The position numbers were made by a program, and so were the translations under genes. Shown here in pieces: positions 36,701 to 49,100 of a stretch of 64,000 nucleotides of DNA. Below the pieces are notes generated by a model, which worked only from the letters and a program-made list of their open reading frames with translations, ran no database searches and was not told where the DNA came from. Source of the stretch: Acestrorhynchus altus. Taxonomy: Eukaryota > Chordata > Actinopteri > Characiformes > Acestrorhynchidae. The stretch covers positions 3,499,336 through 3,563,335 of the forward strand of contig CM067504.1 in the NCBI GenBank assembly GCA_034509495.1, read 5' to 3'. Each line of letters begins with the position of its first letter. Position 1 is the first letter of the stretch.

Positions 36701-38617
36701 CGACATAATTCCCACATAATTCGTTATTACCTCTTACGAATTGCAAAGCAGCAGATGGAATTAAACGTATTTTCTGGAATGAATCAATCAAACATCTGGT
36801 CGGGAGGCCTCTGTCATTACTTCTGATTTAATGTGATAGATCTCCTCTCAAAAGGCCACATCAACTCCATCCATCACCCGGGTACGAGGTTGCCCACCAT
36901 TTCTCAGACGACTCAAGGCAAGAGGGAACGTGCTGTTGTCGGCGAGTCGCCCGAGGAATTTTCGGAGAGTTTCACGGGGGGAGGGCCGGGGGGGAGGGGG
37001 GTTATCAGCAAAGCCCTCTGTGCATGGTGGTATCTTCTCTGATTTGTGGGTGACTGCTCTCAAAGGCATGTGATGAAGTGAAGAGGTGAGAGGGAGAAAT
37101 AAGGAGGGATACCGTAATGGAGGTGCCAACAGAAAGGTCTGCCAATTTAATTGCCTCAAACCGAGTGCAAATCATGTCTTTATGCAAACAATATGTTGCA
37201 GACTTTAATTAGAACCTCTGTCACAGTTAGTCCAATAAAAGACACCCATTTCAGAGTAAAAATAGTTAATTGGTTTCTCCGTGGATATTTCTGTCAAAGG
37301 AAATCTATGATGACCATTTCTGGAAATGGAGCCATGGCTCCTCGTTGTTCTGGAAGGAACATATGGGAATTTTAAGCAATACTTCTTCTTTATTTTATTG
37401 ATATAAAAGGCTGTGGGTGTCATCACCGGGCAGGCTTCTGTGGATCTTCCTGTCAGTGCGGATTTCAGCTATGATGTGTTTATAAAGCCCAGCACCTGTC
37501 AGCACTAACTTCTGAGAGCATTCCCTCTGTGTGGAATTCATCTTCCAAATGCAACCTGCTCTTGGAATTCCGAGACTAATGATGCAGTCCCGGCTCCAAT
37601 TACATCCGCCCTGTTCCACTCACACGTTCCTGCTCCCTTGCAGGAGCCGAGGAGTGTTACTAAAAAGAGATCATTAGAGCCAGGCTTGTTTACTGTACGT
37701 CTGATCCTCTTGCAGGGAGTTTGGCCGCTGGAAGGTGAATAACCTGGCTGTGGAGCGGAGGGATTTCCTGGACTCCCCTTTACCTCTCACCCCCGAATTC
37801 ATTCGGAACATTCGACTCCTGGGGCGCAGACCCTCCGCCCAGCTAATTACTGACAACCTGATCAAGAAATATGGGACTCATTTTCTCCTCTCAGCTACAC
37901 TAGGAGGTAGCCACACCACATACTTTACTACTGTTCCCCTGTTATTAGAAATAAAGACGGCAGAAATATCAAGAAAAACAAAAACACATGACATTTTTTA
38001 TTTTATTAATGTCAATTTTTGCCAGCACCAGCACCACATTCTTCTCACTTTAACATTCATTAAAATCAAGGATTCTATTGATTATATTGCCTCCAATTTG
38101 AAAACATGTATAAACATATTTTGAATAAACATTGAACATTGTTATATGGTTCCATAATGAGAATATAAATTGCCATATTTCACTACATTTATATGATTTT
38201 TTTTACTGTCCTTTACTATGTTTCAATCAACAGATAGAGATGGTTCAAATTATTGTTCCCTTATTTATTTATTTATTTTTAAGTTTGTTTCTTTAAAAAT
38301 AAAATGTAGAATATTTTTTCTAAATTATCATTCTTAAAATGAATAAAAATGGAATTTAACCTAATGAGAAAAAGTAGTACATCACTCAAAATCAAAAGAC
38401 ATTTTGAATATGTGATTATTTTCAAATGACTTTCATTTTATATCTGTTATGATTTATCAGGTGTAGTTTAACATAATCAAGCTAACATTAATATTTGGAC
38501 AGTGAAGCGTTGGACCAGTGAAACTGGATGATATTGAAATTGGGGATGTAGAATAATATTCTCAATAAGATTTTCTACTATAGATAATATGTTGAATAGT
38601 CCTTAAAAATGTGCAAA

Positions 38618-38658
<41 letters not shown>

Positions 38659-40172
38659 TGAGATTATAAATTCATTCATATTTGGGCAGTGCAGTGTTTG
38701 AAGCTAGATGCTACAGAATGCATTACAGGTGGAGAATAAATAGATCAATCTTTAATTATTCATATTTGATTTTTTTAATTATAAATAGATTAGTTTAGTT
38801 GATTAGAGCCAACAATAAGTAAAAACATATTATATTATATTATATTATATTATATTATATTATATTATATTATATTATATTATATTATATTATATTATAT
38901 TATTTCATTTATTTATTTATTTTGCACAAAATCCAAGTTTCATCACAGAAATAATATGAATAAACAAAATGATATAAAGTAAATAATTGCAGGCAGTTTC
39001 GAGAAGCTTTAAGCAGCACCAGCTGCAAGTTTCTGTTGTGAATCAGCCAAAGCTGCCTCACCCTGATATAGAATAGACAGCGCTCACGCATATTTCTTCT
39101 CCAGTTGCTTCTGTGTCAAACCAGTGAAAATAGCTGGTGACAAGCGCTGATTCCCATGACCCTATATTTACTCCAGTGTATAGCGATAAGTGGGAGGCAG
39201 GTGCAGCCAGATAGTTTCAGTGTAGCAGTGACATGATTATTCTGGTAAGAAAGAAGCACAGGATCACGTCTGAAACAGGATTCCTTTGCAAAAGCCATAC
39301 TTGTCGATTACTCTCGGCTCTCAGTCTGCTAGAGGTTGAACTTACAAGTGGCTGCATGTAATAAAAAACTCATGGAGGTTTGCAACTGATATGACCTCCT
39401 GCGCTCTGGCTTAAACAACAACACTGTGTCCGAGGATGTGAAACCGAAGAGCTGTCTCTGATAGAAACTGAAGGTGTGAGTCTAGACTGCAGCTCATGGC
39501 CTTCATGAGGCCGATCATAAAACATCAGCTGCAGATTAGAGAATCAGGAAATAGTAGCAGAGGCGTCTCAGAAATGCACATTTTTAATTTAATAGGGACA
39601 TATTTGTGTGCAACGTAAAGTACGAGGTGTGTAACTGCCATGACTTACAGACTGTATATGTGTAATGACTGTGTTTGTAGATTAAGTATTTACATTTATA
39701 TAGACTACTAATTAAAACATAGAAATAGCTCTATTTATTTATTTATTTATTTATTTATCTATTGATCTATTTATCTATTTATTTATTTATTATATGGCAA
39801 AATTATATTTAAACACATTTATTTGGGAGGCAAAACTGAATTAATAAACAAACAAACAAACAAACAAACCGTCTGATCCCTCTTAACCATATTTGATGCA
39901 GGATTTTTTTTTAAACCTCTGCAACATGTGATGATTAAATAATTGATCATCTAAAATAATTATTAAACTAATATGTACATTATATTACATTAATTAATAC
40001 AATTAATACTGAATTGTTACATATCATATGTTATGTAATAAATTGAATGCACAGTAATTAATTACAGATAAGAGGCTAAAATCAGCTCACCAGGAAGGAT
40101 TCATACAGGTTTCTAAGGCAACTCAGATTAAGGGGTTAAACCGTTTTTGTCTTCTTTTCATTTTAATTTGTT

Positions 40173-40212
<40 letters not shown>

Positions 40213-41043
40213 AAACTGCAGTCCATGGTGGATTCTTATCAATAGTAATACAAAATAAAAGTCATACATGCAGAGTGTTATTTATCTATTTATTTATTTA
40301 TTTTTATTGATGGATGGATGGATGGATGGATGGATGGATGGATGGATGGATGGATGGATGGATGGATGGATGGATGGATGGATGTTTACACTGACTTCAT
40401 TTGAAAGTTAAGGTTTTCTCCTTCTCCCCTAAACATGCCATTTTGGAGTTACAAGGGTTGTGCATGGCAGCAGTAATATACTTTGTATAATAGACTATAT
40501 CTTACATTTGGGATCAAAGTTGTTACATCTTCAGCTTTTTATAGTAACTCAACTAAATAAAACCACACAACTCAAATAACAGCAGGCAGTATGTTATACA
40601 AAGTCATTTCAAAGTGATTTCTTTATCCACGTTCACACACAAAAATGAACCCGAATGTCGGATCAGGCTTGTTCGAGCTGTAATAGTCAGCTGGGCTGAT
40701 TTCTGTAATTTCCTCTTTACTCATTCAGGAGAGGAGGCTCTCACCATATTTGTGGATAAGAGGAAGCTGAGTAAGAAGGCAGAGGTGAGCGACTACACCA
40801 GCAACAGCACGGCTGTGACTCTGGAGGCACTCCACCAGCTGGCTGCCTCCTACTTCATAGACCGAGAGAGCACACTGCGCAAGCTGCACCACCTCCAGAT
40901 TGCCTCCACTGCCATCAAGGTGGGCCATTAGTCATGTCTGACTGTGAGCAGATATCACATTCCTCCTGAATGCTCATGCCAGGCAAATGCATGCATTATT
41001 ATGATTCACAGATAAAAGTCATATGGAGATTCTGTGATCTTAA

Positions 41044-41075
<32 letters not shown>

Positions 41076-44000
41076 TATATATATATATATAATTTGACCA
41101 CAAAGGATGCAATTAAATCAGAGTGAAGTTCTGTGCACATAGATTGGATGGAATCTGGCGGATCTTATTATTATTATTTTTTATTATTACTATTTCTTTA
41201 GTTTTTCATAAAATAGTGACATTTTCTGACTGTGATTTATGCATTTGCCGAATCAAAAAGCACTTAAATGCAATTAAAAAACTAATTTTAATGTTTAAAA
41301 TGTTTGCTCCATGATTACATCATAGCACAAAGCTGGAATTCCACCTCAAAATAGCACCCTGATTACATTCTGGCGACTACGTTCTGCACCATTTATGGTG
41401 GAATAGACAAACCCACCTAGAGAATATCTCCAGCCTTGTGAGTCCAGCTGTGTCTCCTTACAGTGTCAGAACGGTTGTAATGAGGTTATGTAATGAGATA
41501 AATTATCAGAGGCAGAGCAGCAAAACACAACTTTTCCACATAGTTTTATCAAACAGAGAAATGTGGAGAGTATTTTCACAGTGAGTTGAAATGAGCAAGC
41601 GTGTGACCAGTATGACAGATGTTGCTGTGTTTCAGTAATGATGTAGAGACATGGGATCTGACTTAAACCCTAGTGAGCTGCCTCTGTTGAGAGATCAGTG
41701 GGATTTGACACAGATAGACACTGCTGGGGAAGCAGGTTAGATGAGCTAGTGGAATGAACTGTTCTTCAATGAGCATTCCAATCCCACTGCTGGGACTCTA
41801 CTAACCAGGAACCAGCCACAGCAGATCCCACTGGTGGAACTGTACCAACCAGGAACCAGCCACAGCAGATCCCACTGCTGGGACTCTACTAACCAGGAAC
41901 CAGCCACAGCAGATCCCACTGGTGGAACTGTACCAGTCAGGAACCAGTCACAGCAGATCCCACTGGTGGAACTGTACCAGTCAGGAACCAGTCACAGCAG
42001 ATCCCACTGGTGGAACTGTACCAGTCAAGAACCAGTCACAGCAGATCCCACTGGTGGAACTGTACCAGTCACGAACTAGTCACAGCAGATCCCACTGGTG
42101 GAACTGTACCAACCAAGAACCAGGCACAGCAGATCCCGCTGGTGGAACTGTACCAGTCACAAACCAGTCACAGCAGATCCCACTGATTGAACAATTCCAA
42201 TCAGGAACCAGTCACAGCAGATCTCACTGATGGGACTGAACCTGATAAAGATTTAAGTCATTTCTCTGTATCAGTGGTTCTCAATCCTGGTTCTGGAGTA
42301 CCACGGCCTGGGTTCCGGCAAAACCTCAACCAACTAATGAACTAACCGTTGAGTCCTCAGTGAGCTGTACTGGGTCTGTATGGCAGGAAAGCTCTAAAAC
42401 CAGCAGGACAGTGGTACTCCAGGACTGGGATTAAACACTAGTGTTCTGTTTTATTGCTCAAAGAACCATTGCAACTTTATTTTAAAGAGTGTAATTTATC
42501 CTAACATGCCTTCAGGATGCTTTAAAAACCAGCCAATCAGTGCGATCGAAGCTCAAGTGAATAATAACTATCTGTCTCAATAAAGGATGTTTTGTAGTTG
42601 TGAGAGAACCACTGGGATTGTTCGTTTATTAAACGTGTTCCCAGAGTACTCCCCCTGCAGCCGACTGCAATATTACAGCCCAGCAAATTGGCCAAGCAAG
42701 GCTCTCCTTTTCCTCCAAACAGCTGCATTTACTTTGTCCCAGCAGCTCTAAAAGAGTGATGCTCCGATTCTGGGCCAAAACCTTCATTATCCCCTCGATT
42801 TCATTACGTATCGGAGAGCCTTGCCTCGGCACACTACTGTGTGGAACTTAGACATTTTCATTACAGTTGGGAGAGCAGATCTCAGCTGTCGGCGAGTGTT
42901 TGTGTGTTGCTCATTGAAGGTTGCTCGTCTGGCTGAGGCACGCTTTCATGTGAGAGAAGCCAAAGTGTTGGCTGAGTGACGGGAGCAACCTGCGAGGCAG
43001 GGTGGTGCAGCTCCATCAGTGGAGGAGAATGAATCGCAGAGGCGGCAGGGCCCTCAGACACACGCATCATTTCCACGAGGCGTTGACCCATGTCTGCATT
43101 TCACGGGACAAACAGAAGTGAGCGTTCTGCTGTATGAATTCCAAATTGAATGAAACTGGAGTGCAAGATGAGGCTCGCGGTGTTCCCCGCTGGGCTCTGT
43201 GGAGGAGAAATTCAGCAACCTATTTTGCAGGAAAAGCCTGTTAGTGGGCTGGTGTGCGGGGACTCAGGGGCTCCAAAAACCAAATAAAATAACAGAAATC
43301 GGAAGACCCTTCAAAAAGTCGAGACAAGTCCCACCCACGTACTTCTGCACAGGGTGTTTGTCTAATGCGGAATGACTCAAGCTGTTTTTGGAAAAGCAGG
43401 AATCATTCTGCTTGTGATTTGACAATTCCTAAATCCAAATCAGTGCTAAAGCAGCCCTGCCACTCGGCAAATCTGTCACTGAAGGCGTAACCCCGGTGCC
43501 TACTGGAACACGAACTGTGACAGAACTTCTAAACAGCGGGCGTACAATCCCACTGCTTTGTTGATTTGCATTCATGAAACAAAGTCTTTGCTTAGTCTGA
43601 AGCGTCGCTTTTGTCGACTTTCTAAATGAAAGTCAGCTTTAAGAACAGAAATGCAAACTGGGTTAAATGTTGTGAACTTTACTCCGTTTTCAAATCAGCA
43701 TCATGATTTCTGACATGTACAGTACAGGCTGAAAGTTTGGACCCTCTGACTGAATGCAGTCTAGGTTCCATAACTTTGCTACTTTCTTTGATATTGATAT
43801 TAAAATCTGGACAAAAATATCGGGACACCTTCTCATTCATTCTGAAATCAAGGGTATTCAAGGGTATCAAGGGTTTTTCCTGCTGGAGTAACAGTCTCTG
43901 TCCAGGGACGGGTTGATACGAGGTTTAGGACACTGAACTGAAGACCGTTACGCTTGGAAAACATATATTATTAAAATAGATTGTATGAACCAAATTTTTT

Positions 44001-46113
44001 TAGTTTATAATGAAAAATAGACAAAATACATTGAAAATCTACATAGAAAATGATGGTAAAGGATAAGAGTGTTATAATTCGAGCCATAACAATAAGACCA
44101 ACTCCTTTCTAAACTCTGTAGTTCTATCATTCCAGTCTGTAGTCCATCTGTATCTCTGCAGACTTTATTCTCCTCCTTCCACCCTGATCTTCCATGATCA
44201 GGACCCCACAGGACCACCACAGAGCAGCTATTATGAGGCTGGTGGGTCTCTACAAAAGGTGAGCATTCTGAGTGATTCCATGACACTCTGGCTGGCATTC
44301 ATTTGGCTGATTCCTTCTGGGTGCAACTATTTTTTTTTTGATGATGAGTGTATTTTTATCCATTGTTCATGGAGCTTGTTTCCACTCACAGAAGACGATT
44401 TATCAACCATGCTAAATCTCATTTGATGTTGTAGGAGAGCAGTCCTGCAAGGCTTTCGTGTGACTTTAATAATCCAATGGAACAAAAGAGACAAAGGAGC
44501 TTTATGAGAATAACAGGTTTCAGTTGCTTTGACATCTGGAGCTACTTAGGGCTTTGCTTTATCAGCTCCACAACAGATTTAATTGTTCTAATGCTGTAAC
44601 CTGGAAATTCGTCTGATCTAAAGACAGCTGGACTGGAAAATCAGGTACAGCCTGTTGATACCACATGTTAAGGCAGACAGGCAGACGGCCACACAGACCC
44701 AGGTGGACAGTAATTTGCACTTGCAGCATGTCAGTATGTATATGTATTTGAATAACAGCTGTTATTTGTGTAGGACGAGCAGCTTGGCATTAAGCTCCGC
44801 ATGCATATCATTCAACTTTTCTTTGTCATGCGAGGCCTCATATGGCACAAATGACTCACACAGATATGCATCTAAGCAGATTCATAGAGATCTTTTATCT
44901 CCTTCAGAAATAGCCCCGTGTTAGTCATGCAACTGTGTTTATATAGACACATATTATATAGAATATATAAACATTACTCCTCACCATGTAGTTTAATTCA
45001 CATGTAGAAATTAAGCTGCACTTTGAATTCATTGTTACACTCATCAATAAAAATTGTTGCACCCAGAAGGAATTGCTGCATTTATCATATTCTCAGGTCC
45101 TAAAAGAAGCAAAGGGGAACCAAATCAAACAAATGAGACCAAAATATTACTTGCTCATTTATTTATTGCGGAAACTGATTCAATATTACATTTTTGATGA
45201 GGTTTTAGGTCCAGTTTATGCAAAAATATTGAAACGTCTAAAGGGTTAACAAACTTTCGAGCACCACTGTATAGTGCATCTAAAAAATTAAATCATTTTC
45301 GGTTCATAATTTAATTCAAAAATAATATTTATTTATTTGATTGTTTGTTTGTTTGTTTATTTATGACTGATTTTGTAATTTTACTGATTTATAATTTAGA
45401 CAAACCTGAATTTAAATATTGTAATGGTGTGCAATTCTGTTTTTCTGATTTTCTATAATTTAATATAAGATTGCTGGATCCAGATGTGCTAATTTATAGT
45501 CAATGCAAAAAAAAAAAACAACAAAAACAATCTCACAAATGCCAACTTTACAAGCCAAAAACAAAAGATCTTATGTTCAATGGCGGCCAGTATAAAAAGA
45601 TTTCATTCCAAGTAATTTTGGACCATTTCTATTTGTCCATTCATCGTGGAATTCAAATCCAACGTGAATAACAACTGCCAGGCATATTGAATGTCATAAC
45701 AGGATGAAAACTAAGATACAAGACTTTTGCATGACAGGGATATTGTACGATGTATCTGCATTAGATAAACGTACCACATTTTTGAAAGGTTAAAATGCGG
45801 CGTGGCATGAAGCGAACACTCGTGTACGTTTGTGCATGGAAGTGCGACTGTGTTACTACCACCTCACTCCTCGCTGGGTTTGTGATGGAGTGGCAGGAGC
45901 TTGCCTTGTCTTACCTTATCTGACTGTCAGCCTGGAAAAGATACCATCTGACAGGCCGAATCGAAAGAGATCACCGAATTGATAAAAGTGTGCCAGCACC
46001 ACGAGGAGGAAAATGTGAATCAATTAGGTGTGCTCCACCGTGTCATGAAGAGAGAGGGATGAGGAGAGGTGGAAAAAAAGCTGAGCATGATCCCATATTG
46101 TAAATGCAGAGAG

Positions 46114-46159
<46 letters not shown>

Positions 46160-49100
46160 CCAGTTAAGGGTAAACTGATATGCCTCAGTCAATATGGCAG
46201 CAAACACTCCTGCCATCCTTAAGCCCCACAGCCTTCCTTAAATAAGAAGTTGTTTTTTTAAGGATGCAGAAGACGATGTCAGACGCGTACGATAATCAAT
46301 TAAGTGCTCAGTCAGTTGAAGGAAGTAGGGCAACCATATGAGTGTGCAACCATCTCTCTTGACTGATGTTAAGAATGTCATTATTGTTGAGTGGCCTATC
46401 AAGGCATACGTTCTGCTGAAGTGACTTCCACCACTGACTTCACAAGTACTGGTCATCAAGTGAGGATCTTTTTTTTTTTTTTTCCATCCTTTCCAGCCAA
46501 TCTACTGAACAAGGAAACAGATTGGCAAAGCAAAAAAGCAAAAACGACTCTAAGAAATACATCGCATGTTGATTTGTCAGAGTAATGCATTGTCCTTGTC
46601 TGGATTTTGGAAACCATAATTCCATGGTCTGTCTTTTGTTGCCCAGGTAACTGAAACAAGGACTGGCCCTCTTGGTTGCAGTAACTATGACAACCTTGAT
46701 TCTGTTAGTTCAGTGCTGGTTCAAAGCCCTGAGAACAAAGTCCACTTGCAAGGTATGCATTTCCTGTTTCATTCCCATGTTGATATCGTTTGCATCTGAA
46801 CAGCATTTCTGCACATTGATGTACGTATGTGAAATGATGGATATGAAGAAAGTACAGGTTGTCACATTGTATTTTTGTTTAAGACTGGTGTTATTGATAC
46901 AGTTTGCACTCAATATAGGGGCATCGATCCTACAACCTACTACCTCGGTCTACATTACTGAACACAGATTATAGACATTATAAACCTGAATGGTCATGAA
47001 ACAGTTGGCATTAAATAAAATCAGAGGCTCTGAGTAATGAAAGTTAAAATACTGTGTCGTGCTGCCTCGCCATCAGCAGCTGGAGCCCGAATGAGCACAA
47101 CTGGCATCTCTCTGGGTGGGTAGATGGCGCACTCTCCCCATCACTTCCACTGTGATGCAGCCAGCACAGGCACACAGGGGAATTCATCTTCAGCATTAAA
47201 GCCATACACACACAATGATACACAAACACACACACTAGTGGGCAGTGAGCACATATGTCCAGAGCGGTGGGCAGCCCTATCCATGGCACCTGAGAAGCAT
47301 CTGGGGAGTTACTTGTCCTGCTTAAGGGCACTTCAGTCACATCCTGCCAGTTCAGGGATTCGAACTGGCAACCTTCCAGTCACAACGCTGGTTCCCTAAC
47401 CACCAGGCCTTGCCTGCCGCCAGTCGGTGTATCTAACTGGGGATCCAGTTTTTTTTTTTTTCCTTAGAGTGCAACGGCTCCATTGATGCCTTCACATGCG
47501 CTTGTCCTCACCCTCCTAATGTTGGGATCATTGCATGTGATGTAGGGAGTCCTAGTGAGTGGGTGGGTTAATTGGCACAACTGCACTGGGAGAAAAGGTG
47601 AACATTTGATCAAATACATAAAAAAATCCAGATGAAAAATCAGAGTAAACTTAATTAGTCAACTGTGGAAACACTTGGTTGTGCATCTCAATGAAGAGTG
47701 TGAAAGGATTTGTTTTCTACAGTTAAATCTGTTCATCTGAAAATTGCTCAATTTGCATCACTGCCCCGATTTTAATTGAGTGCACTGTATTATTATCTGC
47801 TTATATTTTATCGATCACAAGATTAAAGGTTTTTAATTGCTCTGATTACAAAAAATAAAAATAAAAAATCAACAAACTTTAAAAAAAAAAAAAAAAAAAA
47901 CTCCCTCTACCACCAAAACTGGTTCTTCTATCTGTAGAAGTTTGACTTCTTAACCCTGGTCCTGGAGGCACCCCTGCCCTTCACACTGTTGTGAACTCCA
48001 TGCTTTAAAATCCTGCAACTCTAAAAGGGCTTGTAAATGAGCAGACGTGTTGAATCCGATGTGCTGGGAGCACCGACAGCTCTAAAATGTGAAGGGTTGG
48101 GGTGCCTCCATGACCACAGATGAGAGACATGAAACCCTTTCTGATAAGGTTCTATGTACAACCATCTACAGTGCAATCTTGATCAATCTGAGGAACCCTT
48201 TCATAATGCAAAGAACAATGCAAAGTGTATCAAATGATTCAGGATCCTCCTTTGACTGTATTCTATAGAATTATAATTTATTCTTCATATAATTCTTTGT
48301 AATAAGCTTGTATGTTATACGTTTTTAAAAGCTAATAAAACAAGTTCAATATAAACAAGTAAATCCACCAACAATGTTTATTACTCCTCATTAATCCATA
48401 AGAATGTTACAGTAATGGATATTCAGAAACTGAAGAGTCACGAGAAGGGCAGACTGCCCAAACATAAAAGTCTGTGAACTCCTTCTTTGACAAATGACGC
48501 TGCTTTAAATAACAAATAAATAAAATTAAACAAAATCAAGTAAAACTAAGATAAAAGGAAGCTTTGTAATAAATAATCCCTGCAGTTCTGGAGCCCAACG
48601 GTAGTGTAGCTGTTAGTCTATGTCAGGTTCTTTTCGTAGAGAAGACAGTTCTGTTAAGAAAAAGTACAAATACTCTAGTGTAGAATAAAAATATAAAAGT
48701 ACACACTTTTAATGGCACTTGAACTAAAAGGTCAGAGCAATTCGTCAAATTCGGTCATTTCCATTTTCCGTCAGATTGCAGATTCAAAGCTCAGCTCGGT
48801 TTCACACCAAAACTTTAATATTCAGATTCACTAACAACAACAGCTTGAGTAGATGTTTAACAACCGCACAATATAAAAGTTGAATTAAATATTGTGTTGA
48901 AAATATCGTGACTAAAAGACTGAAAAGAGCGTATAACTGAGAGAAACACTCAAGTAAAGTACATATACTTCAACAATGTACTTCAGTACTTCAGTACTTC
49001 AGTACTTCCCCCTCGGAGTGGATCTCTCATAGTATAGCACAGTGGTGTGCCAGTCCATCAACAACACATCTGTTTGGGCATCTACTCATTCTTCTGCCAG

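Larger units (their letters stand above)
37907..40728. other. brinp3 intron 2 (2.8 kb), microsatellite-rich
   Basis: Contains (AT)n at about 38618-38655, (TTATA)n at about 38828-38902, (ATTT)n near 39731-39790, (AAAC)n near 39848-39869, (AAC)n at about 40177-40212 and (ATGG)n at about 40310-40383. No transposon or coding block recognised. Confidence 0.7.

Noticed and set aside
36150..37200. GC-rich patch as a CpG-island promoter of an alternative transcript
   Set aside because: CpG is only locally raised, no TATA or initiator arrangement is evident and no exon follows before exon 2; it could not be supported beyond the G-run.
37907..38124. Extension of brinp3 exon 2 into the following open frame
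   Set aside because: Family similarity ends exactly at a gtagcc donor whose phase fits exon 3; the rest is AT-rich intron.
40310..40383. Regular short repeats that could be mistaken for a CRISPR-like array
   Set aside because: The units are 4 bp without spacers: a plain microsatellite in a fish genome. No direct repeat-spacer array exists anywhere in the window.
41834..42230. Two open frames encoding repeated '[12 protein letters not shown]'-type peptides
   Set aside because: They are read-through of the 44-bp minisatellite, which is open in all three frames; there are no splice or promoter signals.
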